NCBI RefSeq assembly: GCF_006494715.1
Contig: NZ_CP041151.1
Location: 868,001-932,000, forward strand
Length of the DNA: 64,000 nt
Direction: 5' to 3'
Origin: Shewanella sp. SNU WT4
Lineage (GTDB): Bacteria; Pseudomonadota; Gammaproteobacteria; Enterobacterales; Shewanellaceae
A program made the position numbers and the translations under genes. The number at the start of each line of letters is the position of its first letter. The first letter of the stretch is position 1. Positions 35,791 through 45,627 of the stretch are shown here, piece by piece. Below the pieces are notes generated by a model. That model saw only the letters and a list, made by a program, of their open reading frames with translations, did not search any database and was not told where the DNA came from.

Positions 35791-36744
35791 ATGGCTGATT
35801 TGGATGCAATGAATGAGCTGCATTGGTTAATTGATATGGTGCAAACCATAGAAGTCGGGCTAGTAGTGCTAGATAGGGACTATAACATCCAGTTGTGGAA
35901 TGGCTTTATGGAAAACCACAGCGGCATAGCGCCCAATGATATTAAAGGCGATAACTTGTTTAAGCGTTTTCCAGACTTACCTGCCTCTTGGTTAAAACAA
36001 AAAATGGAAACGGTTTTTACTTTAAAAAATCAGGCATTTATCAGTCACGAACAAAGACCTTATGTGTTTCAGTTTAATAACTATCACCCGATTACCGGCC
36101 AAAGCCGCTATATGTACCAGAACCTGAGCTTGCTGCCACTCACCTCGTTAACTGGCAAGGTCAGCCATATCAGCATCATAGTTTATGACGTGACTAATGC
36201 GGCGTTAACGCGGCGCAATCTCTTAAAAGCGCAAGAGACTATTACGCAGCTGCAAAAAGCCGATGAATTAACTGGGATAGCGAGTCGCCGCCAATGGCTG
36301 CAGAATTTAGACAGTGAATTTAAGCGCTGTCAGCGCTATCAAACAAGTGCCTGCATCCTTTTGTTTAATATTGATAACTTTGCCAAGATTAATAGTGATT
36401 TTGGTTATGATTGTGGCGATGTGATTTTAGCCTCTGTGGCTAAAAAGTTGAGCATGAGTATTCGAGAAACCGACAGCGTTGGCCGCTATGATGGCAATAC
36501 CTTTGGGGTGATTTTACCTAATACCCCGCAAGATCAAGCCATAGTCTTTGGCCGGCGCTTCTTGCATAAGCTCGCGACTCATCCGTTTAAAATCGAAGGT
36601 AACGCCATTACCCTCACTTGTAGTGCTGCCGTGGTCGAGTTTGGGGTCAATTTTGATAGTGCTCGTTTTTGGTTGCAGCACTGTGAAACCTTGCTCGGGC
36701 AGGCGAAAGCGCAAGGTGGCAATCTGTGTTGTCATGGAGAATGA
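35791..36744 (+). CDS. PAS-GGDEF protein with degenerate active site
   Basis: The 317-residue protein has a PAS domain (about residues 8-125) and a GGDEF domain (about 155-315: LTGIASRRQWLQNLD, ACILLFNIDNFAKINSDFGYDCGDVIL). The signature motif reads RYDGNTFGV instead of RYGGDEFxV, so the catalytic GGDEF loop is altered and cyclase activity is doubtful. It may be a c-di-GMP or GTP sensor or a protein partner. It follows the REC-CheC gene by 10 bases. Confidence 0.85.
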   Translation: MADLDAMNELHWLIDMVQTIEVGLVVLDRDYNIQLWNGFMENHSGIAPNDIKGDNLFKRFPDLPASWLKQKMETVFTLKNQAFISHEQRPYVFQFNNYHPITGQSRYMYQNLSLLPLTSLTGKVSHISIIVYDVTNAALTRRNLLKAQETITQLQKADELTGIASRRQWLQNLDSEFKRCQRYQTSACILLFNIDNFAKINSDFGYDCGDVILASVAKKLSMSIRETDSVGRYDGNTFGVILPNTPQDQAIVFGRRFLHKLATHPFKIEGNAITLTCSAAVVEFGVNFDSARFWLQHCETLLGQAKAQGGNLCCHGE

Positions 36745-36769
36745 GTTCATTATTTTAGCCCCCAAACAC

Positions 36770-36793
36770 AACAGCCCCGCATGCGGGGCTGTT
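36770..36793. terminator. Bidirectional terminator
   Basis: The 11-bp stem AACAGCCCCGC / GCGGGGCTGTT has a 2-base loop and lies between convergent genes. The T-tracts are modest. Confidence 0.78.
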
Positions 36794-36827
36794 AGTTTTA
36801 GTGCATCGAGTGCATTAGCGTCATAGA

Positions 36828-39725
36828 TTAAGCGTGGCTGACCAACACTAAACGAATGGCATCAAGCTTAAGTGGGCAATCATTGAGATATTGCGCCAAT
36901 TCAGTCATTTGCCCTTCGATATGCTGCAACTCTTCATCACGAATGTTGGGATTTACCGCTTTTAGGGTTTTAAGGCGGGCTAACTCGTGACCTAATTGCT
37001 CGGTCATTTGGGTGCGCGCACTCACTAACAACTCATCTAATTGCGTCTGTGCTACCACTTCAGCCTTAGCAAATAATGGGTGCAGTAAGGTTTGCGAAGC
37101 ACTCACTAGCTTGCCACCGATATGACGGTTCACAGCGCTTAATTGGCGATCAAAACTATCGTAATCAACATTGGCGCTGAGGTTGTTACCGTTTTTATCC
37201 AGTAATACCCGAATCGGGGTTGGCGGTAAGTAGCGATACACTTGGCTTGCCTTAGGCGCACTTGCTTCAGCTAAATAAATCAGCTCAAGGAAGATGGTGC
37301 CTGCGGGTAAAGCCTTATTCTTTAATACCGCGACACTGGTGGAGCCAGTATCTGAGCCAGTAATTAAATCAAGGGCGGTTTGCACTAACGGATGCTCTTG
37401 AGTGATAAGCGCAATATCATCACGCGACAGCGCAGTTTCACGATCAAAAGTCACAGTAATGCCATCTTCTGGCAGACCTGGGTAAGTCGGGAACATCATG
37501 TGTTCGGTCGGCTTTAAGATAATGGTGTTTTCACCTTTATCTTCCTGATCTACGCCTATGATGTCCCATAAACGAATGACTGACGCAATTAAGTTAGTGT
37601 TGTTATCTAACTGACTTAAGCGCTTGATTAATGCATTGGCCTTGTCGCCGCCATGAGAGTTGATTTCAAGCAACTTGTCACGGCCTTGCTCCATAGCATG
37701 CTTTAAGCTCTGATAACGCTCCTGCGTGTCTTCTATGATGGTATCTATGCTGTCTTGATCGCAGGCGATTAAGGCATTTAATAAGGCTTCGCCAAATTCA
37801 CCATAGAGTAAGTGACCGCTTGGGCAAGTCAGCTCAAATGCATTTAAGCCCGCTTGATACCAACGCATTAACTGCTCTTGAGCTGTGTCTTGCAAATAAG
37901 GCAGATGAATTTCAACATCATTTTGCTGGCCGATACGGTCAAGACGACCGATACGTTGCTCCAGTAAGTCAGGATTCAACGGTAAGTCGAATAACACTAA
38001 GTGGCTCGCAAACTGGAAGTTACGTCCTTCAGAGCCAATTTCAGAACAGATCAGTGCCTGCGCGCCGCCATCTTCTTGGGCAAAGAAAGCGCCCGCTTTA
38101 TCGCGCTCGATAATCGACATGCCTTCATGGAATACGGTCGCTAAAATACCTTCGCGGGTACGCAGCGCTTCTTCCAGTGCTAAAGCAGTTTCAGCTTGGC
38201 TAGCAATGATGAGTACTTTCTTGCTGCGATGACTCTTTAAGAAATCGATTAACCAATCTACTCGAGGATCAAATTTCCACCACGAGGCATTGTTATCATC
38301 AAACGCTTGATAGAGTTTCTCTGGGCTTAATACTTGGGCGATTTTCTGGGCTTGGCTCTTGTAGCCGCCCATCATGGCATTCACGCGCGCGGCTGTGGCA
38401 TATTGCTCAGGCATTTGCTGCGGATAAGCATGGAAAATACGAGTCGGGAAGCCTTTGACTGAGGCGCGGCTGTTGCGATACAAGACGCGGCCAGTACCAT
38501 GACGGTCAAGCAGTTCTTGCAGCAAGGCATCGCGAGCAGCAACGCTGGCATCACTGTCAGCGTTAACCGCAGCTAACTGCGCGCTTACATCCGATCCCGC
38601 CAAAATGGTGGTTAAGGCCGTAATTTGCAGAGGACTTAATGGCTCGCTCGCCACTAAAGATGCCGCCGCATCGGCCACATCTTTATAGTTTTCTTCTTCT
38701 TGTAAGAAGGTGTCGTAGTCGTAGAAACGATCTGGGTCTAACAGGCGCAAACGCGCAAAATGACTCTGGTGACCTAACTGATCTGGGGTTGCCGTTAACA
38801 GCAATACGCCAGGGACCACTTCAGATAAGGCTTCAACGATACGATAAGCGCGGCTTGGCTCATCTTCAGACCATTCTAAGTGATGCGCTTCATCGACCAC
38901 TAACAGATCCCAGTCGGCATCTAAGGCTTGGTCAAGACGACGCTTTTTACGCAGCAGTTCTAATGAACAAATGACTAACTGCTCGGTATAGAAAGGGTTG
39001 TCATTATCAGCATAAGCTTCTACGCATCTGTCTTCATCAAAAACAGAGAAACGTAAGTTGAAGCGGCGCAGCATTTCTACTAACCACTGATGACGCAAGG
39101 TATCTGGCACTAATACCAAAATACGCTCAGCGCGACCTGTCATTAATTGCTGGTGGATAATTAAGCCAGCTTCAATGGTTTTACCTAAACCTACTTCATC
39201 GGCTAACAATACGCGCGGCGCGTGACGGCGACCCACTTCATGGGCAATCCACATTTGGTGGGCGATTAAGCCAACGCGTGGGCCTTGCAGGCCGAGCATG
39301 TCTGAGCTTGATAGCTGATGACGCAGTAATTGGCTTTTATAGCGCATGCCAAAACGATCGAGTCTGTCGATTTGACCGGCAAATAATCTGTCTTGTGGCT
39401 TATTAAAGCGAATGTTGTGGTTAAGCAGAGTTTCTCTGAGAGTCGTTACTTCACCGTTATCGGTGCGCGGGCCAGTGTAGTACACCAGATTGTCGCGCTC
39501 TTCTAACTCAGTAACGCTAAGGCTCCAACCTTCGTGGCTTTCAATGGTATCACCCGGGTTGTAGATCACCCTAGTCAATGGCGCTTCGGTACGGGAAAAC
39601 ATGCGGTTTTCCGCGGTGGCAGGGAACATCACAGTCACCATGCGGGGCTCAACTTGTACCACAGTTCCTAAACCAAGTTCTGATTCAGTATCACTTATCC
39701 AGCGCTGACCTAAGGCAAACGGCAT
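36828..39725 (-). CDS. rapA: RNA polymerase-associated ATPase RapA
   Basis: RapA is a Swi2/Snf2 ATPase that frees RNA polymerase from post-termination complexes and recycles it. The 965-residue protein is almost the length of the E. coli enzyme (968). Visible features are the N-terminal RNAP-binding Tudor-like domains ([35 protein letters not shown]), Walker [14 protein letters not shown] near residue 180, DEAHH near 280, motif [21 protein letters not shown] and LDRIGQQN near 580-615, and the RapA C-terminal domain. It is transcribed alone. Confidence 0.96.
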   Translation of the reverse strand: MPFALGQRWISDTESELGLGTVVQVEPRMVTVMFPATAENRMFSRTEAPLTRVIYNPGDTIESHEGWSLSVTELEERDNLVYYTGPRTDNGEVTTLRETLLNHNIRFNKPQDRLFAGQIDRLDRFGMRYKSQLLRHQLSSSDMLGLQGPRVGLIAHQMWIAHEVGRRHAPRVLLADEVGLGKTIEAGLIIHQQLMTGRAERILVLVPDTLRHQWLVEMLRRFNLRFSVFDEDRCVEAYADNDNPFYTEQLVICSLELLRKKRRLDQALDADWDLLVVDEAHHLEWSEDEPSRAYRIVEALSEVVPGVLLLTATPDQLGHQSHFARLRLLDPDRFYDYDTFLQEEENYKDVADAAASLVASEPLSPLQITALTTILAGSDVSAQLAAVNADSDASVAARDALLQELLDRHGTGRVLYRNSRASVKGFPTRIFHAYPQQMPEQYATAARVNAMMGGYKSQAQKIAQVLSPEKLYQAFDDNNASWWKFDPRVDWLIDFLKSHRSKKVLIIASQAETALALEEALRTREGILATVFHEGMSIIERDKAGAFFAQEDGGAQALICSEIGSEGRNFQFASHLVLFDLPLNPDLLEQRIGRLDRIGQQNDVEIHLPYLQDTAQEQLMRWYQAGLNAFELTCPSGHLLYGEFGEALLNALIACDQDSIDTIIEDTQERYQSLKHAMEQGRDKLLEINSHGGDKANALIKRLSQLDNNTNLIASVIRLWDIIGVDQEDKGENTIILKPTEHMMFPTYPGLPEDGITVTFDRETALSRDDIALITQEHPLVQTALDLITGSDTGSTSVAVLKNKALPAGTIFLELIYLAEASAPKASQVYRYLPPTPIRVLLDKNGNNLSANVDYDSFDRQLSAVNRHIGGKLVSASQTLLHPLFAKAEVVAQTQLDELLVSARTQMTEQLGHELARLKTLKAVNPNIRDEELQHIEGQMTELAQYLNDCPLKLDAIRLVLVSHA

Positions 39726-39930
39726 CTTTTACTCTCATCTGGGGCTAGTCACAAAGGGCGCGAATCTTACACCAATCGGGGGGACTTTAAAACCGCTGGC
39801 TTCAGCATAAGTCGCCAGTGATGAAATCTCAAATGCACGGCTGAATAAGCTTTTTCATCCTTGTCATACTTTAGTCACATTTACAGGCTGTGATAGCAGA
39901 CAAGCTATTAATAATGGCTTTACAAAGCGA

Positions 39931-39958
39931 TTGAGGTTTATCAACTTGGGTGTAGTAT
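39931..39958 (+). promoter_or_regulatory. Possible sigma-70 promoter of the PhoH gene
   Basis: TTGAGG and TAGTAT are separated by 16 bases and lie 20 bases before the first start codon. The match is only moderate. Confidence 0.35.
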
Positions 39959-39978
39959 TAAAGATGAGGTGACATTTA

Positions 39979-41433
39979 ATGGAGGGCAAGCTAGGTGAGA
40001 TTCAGGACGGCATCTTAAATCAGCAAATTGGAGGCTCCATGGATACTGACAGCAAAAAGTTATTTGTACTGGATACTAACGTATTGTTACATGAACCTTT
40101 AGCCATCTACTCCTTTCAAGAGCATGATGTCATGGTTCCCATGACAGTTCTTGAGGAACTGGACAACATTAAAGATCGCAAGAGCGATGTTAGTCGTGAT
40201 GCTCGCGTCGCCATTCGCGCGCTTGAGAGCATACTTGGTGGCTCTGTCACTCCAGAAGACATCATTAGCGGTGTGCCATTACCTTTACGTGAAGGCCATG
40301 AAGATGCTGTTGGCACCTTAGCGATTTTCCCCGACCATAAAATTGCCTACACCATAGGTGACTTGCCTGGGGATAATAACGATAACCGCATTATCAATAC
40401 TGCGCTGCATCTACAGCGTCAGTTCCAACCTAGACAAGTCATATTAGTTACCAAAGACATCAACATGCGCCTCAAAGCTAAGGGCGCAGGCATGGAGCGG
40501 GTTGAAGACTATCGCACAGACCAGCTTATTGATGACATTCGCTTTCTATCGAAAGGCTTTCATCAGTTTGATGGTGGCTTTTGGCAGCGCCTTGATAAGG
40601 TGAGCACCGAAAGACACGGGCGTTACACTGAGCACTCAATCCCAACCTCGGCGTTAGCCACCGAAGGCTTATACACTAACCAATATTTAATTGATGAAGA
40701 CTCAGACTTTTGTGGACGGGTTGTCTCCCCAGGGCCTGAAAATTTAATCGTGCGCGACCTTGGGCGTAATCGCTTACTAAACCAAGAAGCTTGGGGCATT
40801 AAGCCTAAAAACATTTATCAAGGCATGGCGCTCAATGCGCTGCTCGACCCTGATATTGACTTAGTGATTTTAACGGGGCCCGCGGGCTGCGGTAAAACCT
40901 TGCTGGCCATGGCAGCAGCGCTTGAAATGGTGGTGGAGCGTAACAAGTACGAAAAGGTGATAGTGACCCGTAATACCCCAGAATTGGCCGAATCTATTGG
41001 CTTCTTACCGGGAACGGAAGAAGAAAAGATGATGCCATGGCTTGCGGCCATTACCGACACCTTAGAAGTGCTGCATAAGAATGATGTTAACCCCAATGGC
41101 AGCATGAGTTACATCATGGAAAAGGCCAACATACAGTTTAAGTCGATTAACTTTATGCGCGGTCGCTCGATTCAAAACTCTATTGTGCTGTTAGATGAAT
41201 GCCAAAACCTCACCGCATCACAAATCAAGACCATGATCACTCGCATGGGCGAGGGTACTAAATTAATTTGCTGCGGTAATTTATCGCAAATTGATTCTAA
41301 CTATCTGACCGCCGTTACCTCAGGCTTAACTTACATGGTGGAGCGTTTTAAGAACTTTGATGGTAGTGCCAATATTTATCTTAATGGCGTAGTGCGTTCA
41401 CGCTTGGCTGAATATGCTGAGGAGCATTTGTAG
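39979..41433 (+). CDS. PIN and PhoH-domain ATPase
   Basis: The 484-residue protein has an N-terminal PIN nuclease-like domain (about 28-160: LFVLDTNVLLHEP with acidic Asp, VPMTVLEELDNIK) and a C-terminal PhoH ATPase with Walker A LTGPAGCGKTLLA near residue 300 and Walker B VLLDECQNLT near 403. PIN-PhoH proteins are probably RNA helicase/ribonucleases. Two starts look good: ATG at 39979 after GAGGTGA, and ATG at 40039 after GGAGG, the latter beginning closer to the conserved PIN start. I keep the first but the shorter 464-residue form is plausible. Confidence 0.88.
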   Translation: MEGKLGEIQDGILNQQIGGSMDTDSKKLFVLDTNVLLHEPLAIYSFQEHDVMVPMTVLEELDNIKDRKSDVSRDARVAIRALESILGGSVTPEDIISGVPLPLREGHEDAVGTLAIFPDHKIAYTIGDLPGDNNDNRIINTALHLQRQFQPRQVILVTKDINMRLKAKGAGMERVEDYRTDQLIDDIRFLSKGFHQFDGGFWQRLDKVSTERHGRYTEHSIPTSALATEGLYTNQYLIDEDSDFCGRVVSPGPENLIVRDLGRNRLLNQEAWGIKPKNIYQGMALNALLDPDIDLVILTGPAGCGKTLLAMAAALEMVVERNKYEKVIVTRNTPELAESIGFLPGTEEEKMMPWLAAITDTLEVLHKNDVNPNGSMSYIMEKANIQFKSINFMRGRSIQNSIVLLDECQNLTASQIKTMITRMGEGTKLICCGNLSQIDSNYLTAVTSGLTYMVERFKNFDGSANIYLNGVVRSRLAEYAEEHL

Positions 41434-41503
41434 TCACTAGACAATTGACCAGATAATACTTAGCCCTAAGGTTAACGCTCAAGTTAGCCGCGATTAGTCA
41501 GTC

Positions 41504-41535
41504 ACAATGCCGATTTTATCGGCATTGTTATTTTT
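41504..41535 (+). terminator. Intrinsic terminator of the PhoH gene
   Basis: The 10-bp stem ACAATGCCGA / TCGGCATTGT with a 5-base loop is followed by TATTTTT, about 70 bases after the stop. Confidence 0.85.
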
Positions 41536-41626
41536 ATCTGGCCATTAACCATTTTATAGCCGTTGGTCTAGGTGGCGCTTCCTGATATTATTATTAACCA
41601 CCGTAAGAGCCTGAGATAACGAGACA

Positions 41627-44600
41627 ATGAAGTCAAACGAGCCAGAATATCAATTAAAATCGGCCATTCAAAAAAATTATAACTGGGCCGTATTTTACAC
41701 TTATATGGGCGTTATTTTATTATCTTGTTTAGCGGCTTGGTCGGCGTTTGATGTTGAAAAAGAGGCGTTAGTGAGTCAGCGCCAAGAGCAAATTGAGCGC
41801 CACGTTACCCAAATCGACATGTTGCTTGAATCGAGTATTCGAGCCGTCACCAGTCTTAAAGATGCCGCCGAAGATAGCCTCGAATTAAGCCAAGACTCGC
41901 ATTTCAATCAAGAGCCAAGCATCGAAAAGTTTACTAGGCAAGAAGGCTTTTTTACCTTATCCCCCAATTATGCCGCCAACGGTAAGCCGTTCCTTAATAT
42001 GGGGCGAATTACTGGCACTGGCTCTTTAAAAGATAGGGATGCTGGTTTCTATAAAGAATTAGAAATGCTGTTTGAATTATCTTTATCATTCCCGGTGGCC
42101 AAAGAAGCTGTACCTAACGCCTCGGCGATTTATTACTTATCTAATCGCGAGTTAATGTCCTATTACCCTTGGCCTGAAAATGAGAAAGGCTTTCGGTTGG
42201 GACTCCTTAAGAAGAGTCAGTTTTTACTCGCGACCCCTGAGATGAATCCGCAGCGCAGTGTCTATTGGTCTGAGGCTTATACCGACCCTGCGGGCAAAGG
42301 GTTACTCACTACCTTAGGCATTCCTATTTATTTGGGGGATGAGTTCATTGGCGCCATTAATCTTGATATGACCTTATCAAGCTTAATTAAACAGATGCGC
42401 ACTTATTTTAAAATGCCGGGCACAGTTATCTTGCTCGATCAGCAAAACAATATCTTGTCTCACAGCGACTTTAAGGTGAGCGATAACAATCGCGTTTATC
42501 ACATTAGTCAGCGTATTCCATCGGCGCTGCACTCATTACCCGAAGCAGACTTGTTAAGTCCTGGCCGCGGCCAAGTGAAAAATGGCTATTATGTTCAGGC
42601 AATTAATCTGCAAAATGTGCCTTGGCGTCTGCTGTATTTACAAAATGAAGATGAGCTTTACGCTGAATCGTGGAAAAAACTGGAAAATACCTTCCTCATT
42701 GTGGTCATGGCTCTGTCTTTATTGGTCACTGTGGTGCATTGGCAGACACGGCGCTCGTTTGTAAACCCAGCCTCTAAGTTGTTGTCACATCTTGAGGGCT
42801 GCTCGATTTCACCGCGTAAACCGCCCCAAGAAATTAGCCCAGGGTGGGAGCCGTGGTTTCAGTTGGTGAGCCGGATTTTTGAGGAAAACTTGCAATATAC
42901 CGCCCATCTATCTGAGCAAAACAAACGGCTAGATAACTTGGTGGCGCGGCGCACTGAACGCCTAAAAGAAACCACAGAAAGGCGAGAGCGCGAATATGCA
43001 TTACTGCGCTCACTGCTCGATTCAATCCCAGAGGCGATTGTCTTTAAAGACAAAGAAGGTCAGTACTTAGGTTGCAATAAGGCCGCCGAACGTATGCTTG
43101 GCATTAGCGAAAGTGAAATGCTGGGCATGTCGCCAGAAGAAGTGTCATCACCTGAACATGGCGCGCGTATTCGCACAGAAGATATGCAGGTATTACGCGA
43201 TCGTACTTCGCTGCGTTACCAAGAAAAAGCCGTGCTTGCGGGCAAACCTGTGCTGTTTGATACCTTAAAGCTGCCGTTTTATAACCGGCGCGGTGAACTG
43301 TTAGGCCTGATTGCCGTATGGCGTGATGTCACCCGTGAATACGAGTCAGCCGAACAGTTACGCTTGTCAGAAGAGCGTTATCACTTAGCCATGGACGCGG
43401 TAGAAGATGGCTTGTGGGATTGGTATTTAGACTCAGAGCAAATCATTTGTAACCCGTCTTATTATTCGATGCTGGGCTATCGCAATAATGAATTCCCTGC
43501 GTTAATCAGCACTATTGATGGCTTAATCCATAGAGATGATCGCCTGCGAGTCGTGCAATACCGCGAGCAGTATTTAGTTAATCCCGTCGGCGCCTTTGAG
43601 ATTGAATTTAGAATGCGCGCTAAAAATGGTGATTATCACTGGATATTGGCTCGTGGCCGTATGGTGGAATTCACACCCGATAGACAACCTAAGCGTATGG
43701 TGGGTACTCATAAAGATATTACCCGTCAAAAGATTAACGAAGTTGCCTTGTTAGAAGCTAAGCAAGACGCTGAACTTGCCAACATGTATAAGAGTGAATT
43801 CTTGGCCAATATGAGCCATGAAATCCGCACCCCCATGAATGCCATTATTGGTATGTTGGAATTAGCCAATCGCACCGAACTGACGCTGCAGCAAGAAGAT
43901 TACTTAGATAAGGCGAGTTTCTCGGCGCAATCCTTGCTGCGCATCATTAACGATATCTTGGACTTTTCTAAGATAGAGGCCGGTAAGTTGGAGCTTGAGC
44001 GCGTGCCATTCCCGCTCGATAAAGTGTTAGATCACGCGCTTGACCTTAATGGCTGGAAGGCGCAAGAAAAGGGCGTTGAATTACTGCTGTACGCGCCTGT
44101 GACCTCGGGCTTAGTGCTAAAAGGCGACCCATTACGCTTAGGCCAAGTGCTGATTAACTTATTATCTAACGCCGTTAAATTCACGCCTTATGGCGAGATT
44201 GAGCTGGGTTGTGAAGATGTCGGCGATAGAGATAGTCGCATTTCCTTAATGTTTTGGGTGCGCGATACCGGCATAGGTATCAGTCAAGAGCAGCAAGCTA
44301 AGCTGTTTGATGCTTTCTCCCAAGCCGATGGTTCCACCACGCGCAAATACGGCGGCACAGGCCTTGGGTTATCTATCAGTAAACATTTAGTGTCTATGAT
44401 GGGCGGCACCCTGTCGGTTGAAAGTGAGCCTGGTAGCGGCAGTATTTTCTCATTCACTTTAAGTTTTGAAATTGCTGAAGAATTAAAGCCTGCCATTAAA
44501 GCGCCGCTGAAACCGCTGCAAAAGCTGCGCACCTTAGTGGTGGATGATAATCCGAGTGCCCTGCAGATGTATGCCACTGAAATGCGCGAATTGCACTTTG

Positions 44601-45322
44601 AAGTGTCAACGGCAGCCAGTGGCGCCGAAGCCTTATATAAGCTTGAGCATCATCCGGTGGATTTAATTCTACTGGACTGGGTCATGCCTGAAATGGATGG
44701 CCTGCAAGTCGTGAGTGCCATTGATGATATGGTCAGTGATGGCCGCTTATCGATTCGCCCTGTGATTATCATAATGACGGCGCACAACACTGAAGACTTC
44801 CCAGCTTTGCTTGATGATGAACGCGTCCATGCCGTGCTGCATAAGCCGTTAAAGGCCTCAAGCCTGTATGATGAAATCATCAGTGCGTTTGATACCCATC
44901 AAACGACTAAGGCTATCGATGCCAAGCCAAATAAAACGCCAGCACTGCCCGCCAAAGCCGCCCATGTCTTGTTAGTGGAAGATAATTTAATTAACCAGCA
45001 AGTGGCGAGTGAACTGTTAAAAAGCGCAGGTTACCTAGTGGATGTGGCGGATAATGGTGAAATCGCGTTAGCTATGATAACCCCAAATAAGTACGATGCT
45101 GTGCTTATGGATATTCAAATGCCGGTGATGGATGGTCTTACGGCCACCCAAGAATTACGTAAGATTTATTCAAGCCAAGAGCTGCCAATCATAGCCATGA
45201 CAGCTCATGCCATGAGTGGTGATAAAGATAAGAGTTTGGCGGCAGGCATGAATGCTCATATCACTAAACCTATTGTCTTGAGTGAATTGTTTGAAACACT
45301 AGAATACTGGATAGCTAAGTAA
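41627..45322 (+). CDS. Membrane hybrid histidine kinase with two PAS and two receiver domains
   Basis: The 1,231-residue sensor has a membrane helix (about 20-40), a periplasmic Cache-like sensor (about 45-345) and a second helix (about 350-370). A PAS domain (about 465-580), a PAS/PAC domain (about 595-705), HisKA with the phospho-His in SHEIRTPMN (near 731) and HATPase (N, G1 DTGIGIS, G2 GGTGLGLSI) follow. It ends in two receivers, both with intact Asp (near 1015 in [11 protein letters not shown] and 1160 in [11 protein letters not shown]). No HPt domain is present, so a separate phosphotransfer protein is needed. The stimulus is unknown. The ORF is single, with no clear partner regulator next to it. 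Confidence 0.93.
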   Translation: MKSNEPEYQLKSAIQKNYNWAVFYTYMGVILLSCLAAWSAFDVEKEALVSQRQEQIERHVTQIDMLLESSIRAVTSLKDAAEDSLELSQDSHFNQEPSIEKFTRQEGFFTLSPNYAANGKPFLNMGRITGTGSLKDRDAGFYKELEMLFELSLSFPVAKEAVPNASAIYYLSNRELMSYYPWPENEKGFRLGLLKKSQFLLATPEMNPQRSVYWSEAYTDPAGKGLLTTLGIPIYLGDEFIGAINLDMTLSSLIKQMRTYFKMPGTVILLDQQNNILSHSDFKVSDNNRVYHISQRIPSALHSLPEADLLSPGRGQVKNGYYVQAINLQNVPWRLLYLQNEDELYAESWKKLENTFLIVVMALSLLVTVVHWQTRRSFVNPASKLLSHLEGCSISPRKPPQEISPGWEPWFQLVSRIFEENLQYTAHLSEQNKRLDNLVARRTERLKETTERREREYALLRSLLDSIPEAIVFKDKEGQYLGCNKAAERMLGISESEMLGMSPEEVSSPEHGARIRTEDMQVLRDRTSLRYQEKAVLAGKPVLFDTLKLPFYNRRGELLGLIAVWRDVTREYESAEQLRLSEERYHLAMDAVEDGLWDWYLDSEQIICNPSYYSMLGYRNNEFPALISTIDGLIHRDDRLRVVQYREQYLVNPVGAFEIEFRMRAKNGDYHWILARGRMVEFTPDRQPKRMVGTHKDITRQKINEVALLEAKQDAELANMYKSEFLANMSHEIRTPMNAIIGMLELANRTELTLQQEDYLDKASFSAQSLLRIINDILDFSKIEAGKLELERVPFPLDKVLDHALDLNGWKAQEKGVELLLYAPVTSGLVLKGDPLRLGQVLINLLSNAVKFTPYGEIELGCEDVGDRDSRISLMFWVRDTGIGISQEQQAKLFDAFSQADGSTTRKYGGTGLGLSISKHLVSMMGGTLSVESEPGSGSIFSFTLSFEIAEELKPAIKAPLKPLQKLRTLVVDDNPSALQMYATEMRELHFEVSTAASGAEALYKLEHHPVDLILLDWVMPEMDGLQVVSAIDDMVSDGRLSIRPVIIIMTAHNTEDFPALLDDERVHAVLHKPLKASSLYDEIISAFDTHQTTKAIDAKPNKTPALPAKAAHVLLVEDNLINQQVASELLKSAGYLVDVADNGEIALAMITPNKYDAVLMDIQMPVMDGLTATQELRKIYSSQELPIIAMTAHAMSGDKDKSLAAGMNAHITKPIVLSELFETLEYWIAK

Positions 45323-45627
45323 TCACTATTAGTGCGAGTGCTAAAGCAAGGTTAGCGTGGCTAACATCAGTTATGCATGGCTCATGCAAGGAATGCATGG
45401 GCCAATAAAAAGATGGCAATAATAAGCTGGGAATGAGTTGAGTATTTACTTTACCGCAGCTTATGATGTGTGCCTGCTCTAGGATAGGCTCGGCGTAAGC
45501 CCAGTGACTATTAACCGTCACTATAGTCAACCCATACCTAGTTAATATGCACACCAGAATTATAAAAAGATAATGCACTCATAGCGTTATTTGTAAGAGA
45601 CTAAATTGCTAAGTCCAAGGAGTAGGG
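45323..45627. other. 305-bp gap without gene
   Basis: The gap holds a short hairpin (GTTAGC / GCTAAC, 45351-45365) without a T-tract and a few ATGCATGG near-repeats (about 45373-45400). I see no gene or firm promoter. An AT-rich stretch at 45560-45600 could contain the promoter of the next gene. Confidence 0.4.

Noticed and set aside
45315..45578. 87-codon frame on the minus strand in the 305-bp gap
   Set aside because: No ribosome-binding site, overlaps the kinase stop, and composition is not protein-like.
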